A stretch of DNA of 64,000 nucleotides, taken from positions 62,001-126,000 of the forward strand of contig CAIPQU010000045.1 of the NCBI GenBank assembly GCA_903867305.1, given 5' to 3'. Under the pieces are notes generated by a model. It saw nothing but the letters and a program-made list of their open reading frames with translations, searched no databases and had not been told where the DNA came from. Position numbers and translations under genes: made by a program. The DNA comes from an uncultured beta proteobacterium. Its GTDB lineage: Bacteria > Pseudomonadota > Gammaproteobacteria > Burkholderiales > Burkholderiaceae. This document shows, piece by piece, positions 55,650-64,000 of this stretch (the stretch's first letter is position 1; each line of letters starts with the position of its first letter).

Positions 55650-57129
55650 TCAACAGGTGGTCATTATTGGGGGCGGTATTGCTGGTCTTTGTGCGAGCTT
55701 AAAGCTATCTCATCAAGGCTACCAAGTCACGCTCCTCGAAAAAGCTGATCAAGTTGGTGGAAAAATTAGAACCGTGAGCGTCAACTCTCTTGATATTGAT
55801 TCCGGTCCAACAGTCTTTACCATGCGTTGGGTCTTTGATGAACTATTTAAAGAGTGTCATGAAGACTTTGATAGCCTGATTTCGACGACAGCATTACCAG
55901 TACTTGCAAGGCACTTTTGGGGTAAAGAGCGTCTCGACTTATTTGCTGATCAACATCTAAGTGCCCAAGCTATTCAAGAGTTTTCAGGGAAAAAACAAGC
56001 TGATTTGTTTTTGGAGTTTTGCCGTGCAAGCAAAAAAGTCTACGAAGCCTTAGAAGTCCCTTATATTCGTGCCAGTCGCCCATCCTTATCGAGCATGATG
56101 AGTCAATTAGGACTCTCCGGCACAAAAACTTTAATCGGCATAGGTCCATTTAAGAATCTATGGCAATCTCTCGAACACTTTTTCCCCGATAAGAGACTGC
56201 AACAACTCTTTGGTAGATACGCAACCTATTGCGGTTCCTCACCATTTTTAGCGCCAGCAACCTTGATGCTGATCGCACATGTAGAAATGGCTGGAGTCTG
56301 GTCGATTGATCAAGGTATGACGCAATTACCCAAAATCATCGCTCAGCTTGCAAGTGCAAGAGGGGCGAAGATTCGATGTGGCCAATCAGTCAAACGTATC
56401 GTCGTAACTAATCATCAAGTGAATCATGTTGAATTAGATTCTGGAGAAATCATTCATGCCGATAGCTTTATCTTCAATGGCGATATTGCCGCACTGTCTC
56501 AAGGCTTATTGGGTAGTGATGTCAAAGAAGCTACCCCTCCAATGCCTACCGTCCCATCATTATCTGCCGTTACTTGGTCTGCAAGTGCGAAGAGTAATCA
56601 ATTTGACTTAAGTCGACATAATGTTTTTTTTGATGAGAATTATGCAGCTGAATTTACTGATATTTTCCAGAAAAAGAAATTACCCCTTCGGCCTACTGTC
56701 TATCTTTGTGCACAAAGTCGTATTCACCAAGAACGCAGCACCGACGCATCTGAAAAAATGTTGCTACTAGTCAATGCACCTGCAAATGGTGACCAAACAC
56801 TTCGTCCTGAGGAGATCGAGTCATGTCAACAACAAGTCATTCAACTACTGGGCAGAAGTGGCCTAGAGATACATCCAACATCTTGGCAAATGGTCAGAAC
56901 GAGTCCACAAGATTTTCATCAACTATTTCCAGGAACCAAGGGGGCCCTTTATGGAATGGCAACCCATGGATGGATGAGCTCATTCCAAAGACCCAACTCC
57001 ATGTCCAACATCAAGAATCTTTATCTGGCGGGAGGGAGCGTTCATCCGGGCCCAGGGGTGCCGATGGCAGCTCTTTCAGGACGTCTGGTGGCCGCAAGCC
57101 TGATGGCTCGCCAGCCTTTGATCAAATAG
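55642..57129 (+). CDS. crtD: Hydroxyneurosporene/methoxyneurosporene desaturase
   Basis: A 495-residue CrtI-type FAD desaturase working at C-3,4 of 1-hydroxy (or 1-methoxy) neurosporene. The dinucleotide motif IGGGIAGLCASLKLS and the DSGPTVFTMRWVFDELF region are at the start. The C-terminal FAD end reads LYLAGGSVHPGPGVPMAALSGRLVA. The frame is open from 55453, but ATG 55642 overlaps the crtA stop by 8 bp. The 3' end overlaps the crtC open frame by up to 160 bp. Confidence 0.92.
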   Translation: MANQQVVIIGGGIAGLCASLKLSHQGYQVTLLEKADQVGGKIRTVSVNSLDIDSGPTVFTMRWVFDELFKECHEDFDSLISTTALPVLARHFWGKERLDLFADQHLSAQAIQEFSGKKQADLFLEFCRASKKVYEALEVPYIRASRPSLSSMMSQLGLSGTKTLIGIGPFKNLWQSLEHFFPDKRLQQLFGRYATYCGSSPFLAPATLMLIAHVEMAGVWSIDQGMTQLPKIIAQLASARGAKIRCGQSVKRIVVTNHQVNHVELDSGEIIHADSFIFNGDIAALSQGLLGSDVKEATPPMPTVPSLSAVTWSASAKSNQFDLSRHNVFFDENYAAEFTDIFQKKKLPLRPTVYLCAQSRIHQERSTDASEKMLLLVNAPANGDQTLRPEEIESCQQQVIQLLGRSGLEIHPTSWQMVRTSPQDFHQLFPGTKGALYGMATHGWMSSFQRPNSMSNIKNLYLAGGSVHPGPGVPMAALSGRLVAASLMARQPLIK

Positions 57130-58034
57130 TTCCTCATGGGGGCTATCTGTGGTGGTACGTCGATGGTATCAGCGATGATGGCCAACATGGCATCACCATC
57201 ATTGCGTTTATTGGTAGTGTTTTTTCGCCATATTATTTGTTTGCTAATCGCAAAGAGTTTGCAGATCCCAACCATTATTGCTGTCTTAATGTTGCTATCT
57301 ATAGCCCAGGTAAAAAACGCTGGACGATGACGGAGCGTGGCCCAAGACATGTGCAGCGCGATGCAACACATTTTCAAATAGGTCCTAGTGATTTACATTG
57401 GAATGGACAGTCTTTAGAAATTCGTATTAAAGAAAGATCTCTTCCCTTCGGTCAAAAAGTAACTGGTCATGTCAAAGTATTTCCGGAACAGTTATTTCAT
57501 TATTCGGTGGGGCTCGATCAGCATAAGAAACATCGCTGGGGACCAATTGCCCCAACCTCACGTATCGAAGTTGCTCTTGAAGAACCCAATATTAGCTGGC
57601 AAGGCCATGCTTATCTTGATTCTAACGAAGGAGATGAACCCATTAACCGTCCATTTAAAGATTGGGACTGGGCGCGAGCTTTATTAAAAGACCAAAGTAC
57701 CGCAGTGGTCTATGATGTGCGTGAAAAAAATGGTCATGAAAATTTATTAGCGCTTAAATTTAAATCTGATGGCCAAGTTGAAGATTTTGAGATTGGAGCT
57801 AGGCAAGCCCTGCCTCTTACCTTATGGAAAATACAACGCCATCTTCGTTCAGACAAAAACAATCTTAGCGTGATTCAAGATCTAGAAGATACGCCCTTTT
57901 ATAGTCGCTCTATCTTAAAAGGCCATTGGTTAGGGGAAGATCTCGTCTGCATGCACGAAACCTTAAACGTACCGCGCTTCTCTTCCAAGGCGGTACAAAT
58001 GATGCTTCCTTGGCGGATGCCAAGGATTACTTAG
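56970..58034 (+). CDS. crtC: Carotenoid 1,2-hydratase (hydroxyneurosporene synthase)
   Basis: A membrane-associated hydratase adding water to neurosporene or lycopene ends. The conserved core starts at FDQIVPHGGYLWWYVDGISDDGQHG and continues with IIAFIGSVFSPYYLFANRKEFADP and WTMTERGPRHVQRDATHFQIGPS. No ATG, GTG or TTG lies near this core in the frame. The nearest is ATG 56970, which gives 354 residues but overlaps crtD by 160 bp. The next upstream ATG is 56823. The call is firm, the start is not. It overlaps the convergent crtB by 8 bp. Confidence 0.85.
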   Translation: MDELIPKTQLHVQHQESLSGGRERSSGPRGADGSSFRTSGGRKPDGSPAFDQIVPHGGYLWWYVDGISDDGQHGITIIAFIGSVFSPYYLFANRKEFADPNHYCCLNVAIYSPGKKRWTMTERGPRHVQRDATHFQIGPSDLHWNGQSLEIRIKERSLPFGQKVTGHVKVFPEQLFHYSVGLDQHKKHRWGPIAPTSRIEVALEEPNISWQGHAYLDSNEGDEPINRPFKDWDWARALLKDQSTAVVYDVREKNGHENLLALKFKSDGQVEDFEIGARQALPLTLWKIQRHLRSDKNNLSVIQDLEDTPFYSRSILKGHWLGEDLVCMHETLNVPRFSSKAVQMMLPWRMPRIT

Positions 58035-59130
58035 TGGGATACAAAGGCTGCATGCGCGACAAACGATGCCGCTCAGCCTTTTCTAGAGTATTGATCACCC
58101 AAACAATGCGCTGCTCAAGACTGCCGCCATAATGAGCATAGGGGTCTTCAAAGGGTACCGCCTCTACTAAATACTGAATCGCTCTGATAGGCTCTACATC
58201 AGCTTTAGGCTTCACAACATGAACCATCGCTGATAAGGCTTTTAACATTAAAAGCTTTTTCTGACTGCTAGAAACGATCGCTCTTTGAGTAACAGAATCT
58301 AAAGCTTGTTTTTCAATTTGGCGACCAATTTGAGCATAGACTAATCGAGCGCCATAAATGGCTGCTCGACAATCACGTGGTAATTTAGCAATACCACTTT
58401 GAGATCGTTGATATAGGATATCTGCGGCCTTTAATAAACGATCAACCACGCGTGCAATTTTTGAATTAAAGATTGGCGCTTTTAACCACTCCTCTGGATC
58501 AATTCCCTCTTCCTCTAACCATTGCGTGGGCAAATATAAGCGGCCATTACGAGCATCTTCACCTACATCACGAGCAATATTCGTGAGCTGCATAGCAAGG
58601 CCTAGTTCACAAGCACGCTCTACAGCGATATGATCTCTAGTCCCCATAATCAATGACATCATAGCGCCCACAGTCCCAGCAACACGAGCTGCATAATCAT
58701 ACAACTCATCAAGGGTGTGATAACGACGCCCCTCTTTATCCCAGGTAAATCCCTCAAGAAGTGCCTCTAAAAGAACTTTAGGGATTTTAAATTCTGTGAC
58801 AACAATGGCTAATGCACGGTCCGCAGGAACATCTATGGGTTTACCAGCATAGATGAGATCAAGCCGCTCAACGAGTTGTTGAATTATGCTGACATCTTCA
58901 CCACCTTCATCAACAATATCATCCATCAAACGACAAAATGCATAGAGTGCAATGGCTGGATTACGCACACGCTTAGGAAGAACGCGTGATGCCGCAAAGA
59001 ACGATTTAGATCCACCACGCATGAGCTCTTCGCATTGAATCGTATCAGAGACACTTGAACTTGGTCCATCAGCTAAAAGTGACTGATTTTTAAAAATCAT
59101 TAACGGATTTAAAAATAATTTAGAAGTCAT
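58027..59130 (-). CDS. crtB: Phytoene synthase
   Basis: A 367-residue squalene/phytoene synthase condensing two geranylgeranyl-PP. The two Asp-rich motifs are DDIVDEGGED (about residue 73) and NIARDVGEDARNGRLYLP, with RGGSKSFFAASRVLPKRVRNPAIALYAFCR at the front. A stretch of about 35 residues precedes this core. Its start overlaps crtI by 11 bp (59120-59130), so it is coupled to crtI. It converges with crtC. Confidence 0.93.
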   Translation of the reverse strand: MTSKLFLNPLMIFKNQSLLADGPSSSVSDTIQCEELMRGGSKSFFAASRVLPKRVRNPAIALYAFCRLMDDIVDEGGEDVSIIQQLVERLDLIYAGKPIDVPADRALAIVVTEFKIPKVLLEALLEGFTWDKEGRRYHTLDELYDYAARVAGTVGAMMSLIMGTRDHIAVERACELGLAMQLTNIARDVGEDARNGRLYLPTQWLEEEGIDPEEWLKAPIFNSKIARVVDRLLKAADILYQRSQSGIAKLPRDCRAAIYGARLVYAQIGRQIEKQALDSVTQRAIVSSSQKKLLMLKALSAMVHVVKPKADVEPIRAIQYLVEAVPFEDPYAHYGGSLEQRIVWVINTLEKAERHRLSRMQPLYPTK

Positions 59131-60643
59131 AACTTTTCCTAGATTGAAGAGTTGGTATCACACTTTCTAAAGCCTTTGCTGAAGAAAGCACGCCAGGGAT
59201 TCCAGCTCCAGGGTGAGTACTCGCTCCAACCATATACAAACCTTTGATGTCTTCACTTATGTTGTGCGGTCTAAACCATGCGCTTTGTAAAAGCAGTGGC
59301 TCAAGACCAAATGCAGCGCCTTTAAAAGATAATAATCGATCTTTAAAGTCCTGTGGAGTCATACAAAACGATTCTGTTACGTATTCACCTAAACCAGGTA
59401 ATACTGTTTTTTCAAGATATTCTTGGATCGATTGGCGATAAGACTCCATATGTTCTTCCCAGTTGACACCACTATCTAGATGAGGCACTGGTGACAACAC
59501 ATAAAACGTATCATGTCCTGCTGGGGCTAATGAAGGATCGGTCGCTGTAGGGCGATGCAGATACAAACTAAAGTCTTTAGCTAAATGGTGTTTCTTAAAA
59601 ATATCTGTGAGTAAAGATTCATAGCGGTCACCCAACAACATCATATGATGTGGAATCTCTGGATACTGACGTTTAACACCAAAATACCAAACAAATAAGC
59701 TCATGGAGTAACTGCCACGTTCAATTTTTTGATTGGTCCAATGTTGACGATATTTCTCATCAACTAAGTAACGATACGTCCATGCTGAATCTGCATTAGA
59801 AACCACTTTATCCGCATATAAGACGTGTCCATCAGCTAACGTGACTCCGGTGACTTGACCTTCTTGAATATTGATTTTTTTAACTTCGCTATGATAGCGA
59901 ATCTTTACGCCCAAACCATCTAATAACTTGGCCATGCCGCGAATTAATTGACCCGTTCCACCCATCACTGAATGCACGCCCCATTTACGCTCTAGGGAAT
60001 TAATTAAGGCATAAACTGCGGTGACTGAAAATGGATTTCCGCCAATTAGTAAAGGATGAAAACTCATGACTTGGCGTAATTGCGGATCTTTAAAATATCG
60101 TGCAACTAATTGATAAATACTTTCCCAAGCTTTCATACGAATCATACTAGGTAACGCTTTGAGCAAATCAATGAAGCGTGTAAAAGCAACATCACTTAAA
60201 TCTTCAAATCCCAACTTGTAACATTTTTCCGCTTCTTTTAAAAACTTTTCATAACCAGGAAGATCTTTAGGTGAAAACTTCGCAACCTCAGCTCTCATTT
60301 TTACTGGATCACCGGTATAGTTAAAGACTTTTCCATCATTAAAACGTACTTGATAAAAAGGGTCCATTAAGCGTAAGTCAATATCATCGCTCATCTTCTT
60401 CCCACATAAGGTCCATAGCTCCTCAAGAAGAAAAGGTGCAGTAATAATCGTAGGACCCGCATCGAAGGTATAACCATTTCGGTGATGAACATAAGCTCTA
60501 CCACCTGGAGAATCCAATTTCTCTAATACCGTAACTTCATATCCCTTAATGGCTAAACGAATTGCTGCAGCTAAACCACCAAAGCCAGTACCAATAACGA
60601 TGACTCGTGATTTTTCTGGATATGCACTATCGATATCTGTCAT
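59120..60643 (-). CDS. crtI: Phytoene desaturase
   Basis: A 507-residue FAD desaturase converting phytoene to neurosporene and/or lycopene. The dinucleotide motif is VIGTGFGGLAAAIRLAIKGYEV and the C-terminal FAD end is LYMVGASTHPGAGIPGVLSSAKALE. The frame begins at TTG 60679, but ATG 60643 gives MTDIDSAYPEKSRVIVIG and the usual length. A terminator separates it from pufC, so it may need its own promoter, which I could not pinpoint. Confidence 0.93.
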   Translation of the reverse strand: MTDIDSAYPEKSRVIVIGTGFGGLAAAIRLAIKGYEVTVLEKLDSPGGRAYVHHRNGYTFDAGPTIITAPFLLEELWTLCGKKMSDDIDLRLMDPFYQVRFNDGKVFNYTGDPVKMRAEVAKFSPKDLPGYEKFLKEAEKCYKLGFEDLSDVAFTRFIDLLKALPSMIRMKAWESIYQLVARYFKDPQLRQVMSFHPLLIGGNPFSVTAVYALINSLERKWGVHSVMGGTGQLIRGMAKLLDGLGVKIRYHSEVKKINIQEGQVTGVTLADGHVLYADKVVSNADSAWTYRYLVDEKYRQHWTNQKIERGSYSMSLFVWYFGVKRQYPEIPHHMMLLGDRYESLLTDIFKKHHLAKDFSLYLHRPTATDPSLAPAGHDTFYVLSPVPHLDSGVNWEEHMESYRQSIQEYLEKTVLPGLGEYVTESFCMTPQDFKDRLLSFKGAAFGLEPLLLQSAWFRPHNISEDIKGLYMVGASTHPGAGIPGVLSSAKALESVIPTLQSRKSYDF

Positions 60644-60691
60644 AAATGGAATCCGAAAACGATCTACTTGTGTATCCAAAACTTTAACCTT

Positions 60692-60718
60692 TAAAAAAAT
60701 GGCGCCCTAAGGCGCCAT
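60692..60718 (-). terminator. Rho-independent terminator of the puf operon
   Basis: ATGGCGCC (60699-60706) and GGCGCCAT (60711-60718) form an 8-bp stem with a CTAA loop. Read on the minus strand the stem is followed by a run of T (complement of 60693-60699). It lies 26 bp after the pufC stop and 49 bp before the crtI ATG. Confidence 0.9.
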
Positions 60719-60743
60719 AAACAGCGCTACAACACCAATACAC

Positions 60744-61784
60744 CTATTTAGCGGCAACTGTTTTTTCAGTTGCTGCCTTTGTCGGATAACCTGCTGCCAA
60801 AAACGGATAATCTCCAATCATGCTTTTACCATACAAAGGCTTGTTAGCACCTTGGTGGCAAGTTAAACAGTTGGCTTTAGCCACATCACCAGTGCCACCT
60901 AAACGATGTGCTGGAAAGGTCTTCGTGAGTGGGGTCATAAAGGTATTGTTAGTGTCTTTTACCATCTGTATACCGTACCATGCCAGAGCACGTTGCGGAG
61001 TACTTTGAGACCAGTCACTAAAGGCACGGGAATTATGGCAATACGTACAGTTGACACCTAAAGCTGATGAAAAATGCATCATAATTCCATAGACGTCTTC
61101 AGTTTCTTGAAGGGCATGCACATTACCATTGGGCAAACCTTTATCACCCTGTATGCGGGCTGGGTTATTCGCTAATAAATATTTTGAAAACGGTTCATTG
61201 GTTAAGGATGAATAACCAACCGATGCTGCCGGTGCATTCTGACCATTTCGTTGCCCTAAAGCAGGCCCATTAATATTTTGTGGAACTTCTTTAAACCAAA
61301 CGTTTTGCGGAATATTATTTCCACGGTGACAGGTATAACAAGTCACACCAGTTTCCTTAACGTGATCCTTCCAATTGACATTAATATTTTGTGTCATTTG
61401 AATCATGCGTCTTGCAACGATTTTTGTGTACTTTGAGTCCTCTGCAAAATTTGCTGGATTGTGGCAGTATGCACAGCCTTCGTTCGGAGCAACCCAATTC
61501 ACCATGGTTACCATAAACGTCGTAAATTGCGCTTGACTCAAGTTACCCAATACTTGCACATTCTTATAGATCTTAGAGGCCTTATCCCCATCAGCAGGCA
61601 TTAACCCCATAGAAGGTGGCAGTTCATTCAGTTTAGCTTTCTCCGCATTAATTCTTGGGTTTTGTACGTTCACCATCGCTGTTCCACGAAAGCCGCTTTG
61701 ATCTAATTGTGACGAGGGACGTTCACATCCCGCAAGCAGCATTGCGCCAATAGATAGTAGGATTGGAAGTAATATTTTTTTCAT
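60744..61784 (-). CDS. pufC: Tetraheme cytochrome c subunit of the reaction centre
   Basis: A 346-residue lipoprotein with lipobox LAGC (Cys20). Four CxxCH motifs are present: Cys104-His108, Cys149-His153, Cys246-His250 and Cys306-His310. Axial-ligand Met residues fall in the preceding helices. It re-reduces the photo-oxidised special pair at the periplasmic face of the RC. Its start overlaps the pufM stop by one base (TAATG). It is the last puf gene, before a strong terminator. Confidence 0.96.
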   Translation of the reverse strand: MKKILLPILLSIGAMLLAGCERPSSQLDQSGFRGTAMVNVQNPRINAEKAKLNELPPSMGLMPADGDKASKIYKNVQVLGNLSQAQFTTFMVTMVNWVAPNEGCAYCHNPANFAEDSKYTKIVARRMIQMTQNINVNWKDHVKETGVTCYTCHRGNNIPQNVWFKEVPQNINGPALGQRNGQNAPAASVGYSSLTNEPFSKYLLANNPARIQGDKGLPNGNVHALQETEDVYGIMMHFSSALGVNCTYCHNSRAFSDWSQSTPQRALAWYGIQMVKDTNNTFMTPLTKTFPAHRLGGTGDVAKANCLTCHQGANKPLYGKSMIGDYPFLAAGYPTKAATEKTVAAK

Positions 61785-62776
61785 TATTTAACTCCCTGAA
61801 CACTTGGAATAAAAGGTGGTGTAGCAATCGATGGGTCGATCACATTCGTCAATGGATAAGATGGGACCATGCCATGATGCATCGCCCATAAATACCAGTT
61901 ATCCACATAGGTTCCCGTTAATAAAATACCAATGCCACCACTCACTGGACATAACACAGCAAACCACCAAGCCCAACGGTGAATTGATTCCATCGTGGCA
62001 TTAAAGCCCATTGTCCAGCGCCAGAATAAGGCCGCGCGCTCAGAAGCGGTTCCACGATCAACAATTTGTTCGATCTCGCGCTCACCACCATACCTGCCTA
62101 CTGCAAGAATGGTTGCCCCGTGCATACCAAATAAGAGTACCGATCCATACAAGAAGAAAATCGAAAGCATATGGAAAGGGTTATAAAACAAATTACCATA
62201 ACGAATCGATAATGCGGCTGTCCAGTCAAGATGAGAGAAGATACCAAATGGTACTGCTTCACTCCAACTACCCATCAAAATTGGACGGAAAAGTCCTAAA
62301 ACGAGATATAGCCAAATCGCTGCGGCAAAAGCCCAAGCAACGTGTGTACCCATACCAAGAGCTTTAGCACGTCTATAGGTTCTCATCCACCACAATAAAA
62401 TAGCAATAGTCAAAAATAACCCGCAGATATTCCACCAACCACCATCACTTAATGGCGCTAAACGTAGTCCATACTTTGGCGATGGAGCGTCCAAGGATAA
62501 CCAAAATAATTGTCGAGCAAATTGGATCGGGCTCCAATTAACCTGAGCTAGCATATTGAAACCAATAATCCAAAATGCCAACAATCCAAACGTTAATGAT
62601 GCAACACCTAATCTTCCTAAATAAATAGGACCTAACTGTGCATTACCCAACTTACCCATGAGGTAGCTAAAACCAATGCCTTGTGTGCGTTCACGCTGGT
62701 CGTATGCATTGATTGGTGCACCATGATTCTCTGGTCCGATGACTTGAGTTTGAGTGAATAGATTTTGATAGTCCAT
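61784..62776 (-). CDS. pufM: Reaction centre M subunit
   Basis: A 330-residue RC M subunit with five transmembrane helices. It shows [73 protein letters not shown], with the special-pair and iron His residues and the conserved Glu ligand loop. The N-terminal [18 protein letters not shown] is the Rubrivivax/Rhodobacter type. It follows pufL by 20 bp. Confidence 0.97.
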   Translation of the reverse strand: MDYQNLFTQTQVIGPENHGAPINAYDQRERTQGIGFSYLMGKLGNAQLGPIYLGRLGVASLTFGLLAFWIIGFNMLAQVNWSPIQFARQLFWLSLDAPSPKYGLRLAPLSDGGWWNICGLFLTIAILLWWMRTYRRAKALGMGTHVAWAFAAAIWLYLVLGLFRPILMGSWSEAVPFGIFSHLDWTAALSIRYGNLFYNPFHMLSIFFLYGSVLLFGMHGATILAVGRYGGEREIEQIVDRGTASERAALFWRWTMGFNATMESIHRWAWWFAVLCPVSGGIGILLTGTYVDNWYLWAMHHGMVPSYPLTNVIDPSIATPPFIPSVQGVK

Positions 62777-62796
62777 GTATATTTTCCTCTATCCAA

Positions 62797-63621
62797 TTAG
62801 TGCCAAATTGGCATGTTTAACCACCATGTCCACCACTCTGGCCAACCTCTAGTCCAAAATGGTCCACTCAAAATAATACATACCGCACTCCAAAATACTG
62901 CTGCTAGCGCTAAGAAAAGCCCTACCCGATGAATCCCCAATGTACCTACTGAATAACCAATAAAGTCACGGAAAAAAGTGTCTTCGTGTTCAGGTGTTTT
63001 GACATTGTGGCCACTAGCTGGGTTCGTAGAAGAAAGTACTAATGCGCCGTGTAAAGATAAAGCTAAGGTTGTAGTAAAGAATAAGGTAACCGCAATCATA
63101 TGCGCTGGGTTGTAATGGAAATGTAAATACTGATAACCCGTATTGGAGACCCAGTCGAGGTGACTCATAATTCCATATGGAAATGCATGACCCCATGCCC
63201 CCATCATTACTGGTCGTATAACCTCTAATGAGAAATAGGCAAAAACCGCCATGAGATAAGTAAAGGGAACATGTAAGCCCATCCCTAACTTACGGGCGAT
63301 TTCAATTTCACGTAGAGCCCATGAACCAAAAGCACCAAGCGCACAGATGGTAATGATCTGCCATAACCCACCCTCCATCATCGGCGCTGTACCTAGCCCA
63401 TACTTTAAGTCAGGCGGAGCAATATTGATTTGCCAAATATTAAAGACGCCTTGATGAGCAGCGCCCCATAAAATCATGGCAGTACCAATAAAACTAAAAA
63501 AGACTGTAGTGACGCCAAAAAAACCAACGTAAAAAGGACCAACCCAGAAGTCGAATAAGTCTCCGCCAACTAGAGTCCCACCACGTACCCGATACTTTCT
63601 TTCAAAATTGAGCATCGCCAT
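62797..63621 (-). CDS. pufL: Reaction centre L subunit
   Basis: A 274-residue RC L subunit with five transmembrane helices. It has [30 protein letters not shown] at the N terminus, [32 protein letters not shown] with special-pair and iron ligands, and [38 protein letters not shown]. The start at 63621 follows GGGAGAGC. It lies 95 bp after pufA, in which a hairpin is found. Confidence 0.97.
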   Translation of the reverse strand: MAMLNFERKYRVRGGTLVGGDLFDFWVGPFYVGFFGVTTVFFSFIGTAMILWGAAHQGVFNIWQINIAPPDLKYGLGTAPMMEGGLWQIITICALGAFGSWALREIEIARKLGMGLHVPFTYLMAVFAYFSLEVIRPVMMGAWGHAFPYGIMSHLDWVSNTGYQYLHFHYNPAHMIAVTLFFTTTLALSLHGALVLSSTNPASGHNVKTPEHEDTFFRDFIGYSVGTLGIHRVGLFLALAAVFWSAVCIILSGPFWTRGWPEWWTWWLNMPIWH

Positions 63622-63668
63622 GATTTGCTCTCCCTATTTCTAATTTATAACTTCTTATTGAATTCGTG

Positions 63669-63702
63669 CTTGGAAGCTCATTGTTGCCAAAAAACTTCCA
63701 AG
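63669..63702 (-). other. Intercistronic hairpin between pufA and pufL
   Basis: CTTGGAAG (63669-63676) and CTTCCAAG (63695-63702) form an 8-bp stem with an 18-nt loop in the 95-bp pufA-pufL gap. In Rhodobacter a hairpin here protects the pufBA part of the mRNA and makes LH1 subunits outnumber RC subunits. The role here is inference. Confidence 0.6.
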
Positions 63703-63716
63703 GCTTGAACAGCAAA

Positions 63717-63887
63717 TTACTTTGCAGCGCGTGACTGCGAATACTGCGCTTGTGACATGCCATCTAACCATTTGTATTGATTGGTGCTCAATAAAACCAA
63801 ATGAATCATAGCTGCCAAAGCGAAGAGAAAAACGCCTTGTGCTACCATCGCCCTTAACGGATCGTATAGTTTCCAAATTCTCCACAT
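63717..63887 (-). CDS. pufA: Light-harvesting 1 alpha subunit
   Basis: A 56-residue protein. It begins [18 protein letters not shown] and has one transmembrane segment with the bacteriochlorophyll ligand His29 ([10 protein letters not shown]). The C-terminal tail NQYKWLDG resembles the alpha-subunit Trp region. It forms the LH1 ring with PufB. A TAGGAGAAG ribosome site precedes the ATG. It is 10 bp after the pufB stop. Confidence 0.95.
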   Translation of the reverse strand: MWRIWKLYDPLRAMVAQGVFLFALAAMIHLVLLSTNQYKWLDGMSQAQYSQSRAAK

Positions 63888-63897
63888 AATGCTTCTC

Positions 63898-64000
63898 CTA
63901 TGTTAAATAAGACATAAAGCTATAAACTCCTACCTTTACAGATTCAAAAATAGATTTCTCTCCTTCTGAGCCTGGCAACCAAAGTCGCCATTGCAATGGT
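63898..64000 (-). CDS. pufB: Light-harvesting 1 beta subunit (partial, C-terminal end)
   Basis: The window ends inside this gene, and 33 residues plus TAG are visible. The segment LQWRLWLPG matches the conserved C-terminal WRPWLPG end of LH1 beta, and the other two frames give no such motif. A further 23 residues follow WLPG, more than usual for this subunit. Its location, 10 bp before pufA, is as expected. The His ligand and N terminus lie outside the window. Confidence 0.75.
   Translation of the reverse strand, partial: PLQWRLWLPGSEGEKSIFESVKVGVYSFMSYLT

Noticed and set aside
63655-63885. A 76-residue open frame over pufA
   Set aside because: It is shifted by one base from pufA, which has a ribosome site, the LH1 alpha sequence and His29. 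The other frame has no family resemblance.

Overview
The window is AT-rich (about 40 % G+C by eye) and densely coded, with many 1-10 bp gene overlaps. It comes from a purple, aerobic anoxygenic phototrophic proteobacterium. Low G+C, Burkholderiales-type catabolic genes (a Bug-type solute-binding protein, Liv-type ABC transporter, pobA) and a Rubrivivax-like order of photosynthesis genes point to a freshwater betaproteobacterium, most likely Polynucleobacter or a close relative. That assignment is inference. I saw no tRNA, rRNA, insertion sequence, integrase or CRISPR array.

Left part (1 to about 29,750): accessory metabolism. 1-2,333 holds the tail of a Gfo/Idh/MocA oxidoreductase, an aldo/keto reductase and pobA. 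2,330-9,479 is mostly housekeeping or unassigned: a DUF748/AsmA-like protein, a small unknown protein, a hotdog thioesterase, a parvulin isomerase, an FAD oxidoreductase and a nitronate monooxygenase. 9,626-13,819 is a four-gene acid/sugar-acid module with a DctP-like binding protein that lacks a signal peptide. 13,824-18,484 is a complete Liv-type ABC importer. 18,825-22,769 has an SDR with a lost active site and a CoA-dependent trio (CaiB/BaiF transferase, MenB/BadI-like enoyl hydratase, 3-hydroxyacyl-CoA dehydrogenase). 22,933-29,746 is a seven-gene operon: SMP-30 lactonase, enolase-superfamily dehydratase, Ldh-type dehydrogenase, Bug-type binding protein, aconitase-type large and small subunits, and an isocitrate lyase/PEP mutase-type lyase. 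It looks like one complete organic-acid route. Two matching palindromes at its divergent promoter suggest a dedicated regulator.

Right part (29,750-64,000): most of a photosynthesis gene cluster, in four blocks. (i) Minus strand, bchG - PucC-like transporter - bchP - tspO - hemA - dxs, behind its own PpsR-type site. (ii) Minus strand, a long operon bchF-N-B-H-L-M - lhaA - puhA-B-C - unknown ORF - acsF - puhE - ispH. (iii) Plus strand, divergent from bchF: aerR/ppaA, ppsR, crtA, crtD, crtC. (iv) Minus strand: pufB (cut by the window edge), pufA, pufL, pufM, pufC, a terminator, then crtI and crtB. Tetrapyrrole entry (hemA), isoprenoid supply (dxs, ispH), bacteriochlorophyll, spheroidene-type carotenoids, the RC-LH1 core and its assembly factors are thus linked with their redox/light regulators. 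bchCXYZ, bchD, bchI, crtE, crtF and any pucBA are not in this window; several probably lie beyond pufB.

Five TGT-N12-ACA-like sites (three in the bchF/aerR gap, one before ppsR, one before bchG) fit PpsR/CrtJ control of the cluster and autoregulation.
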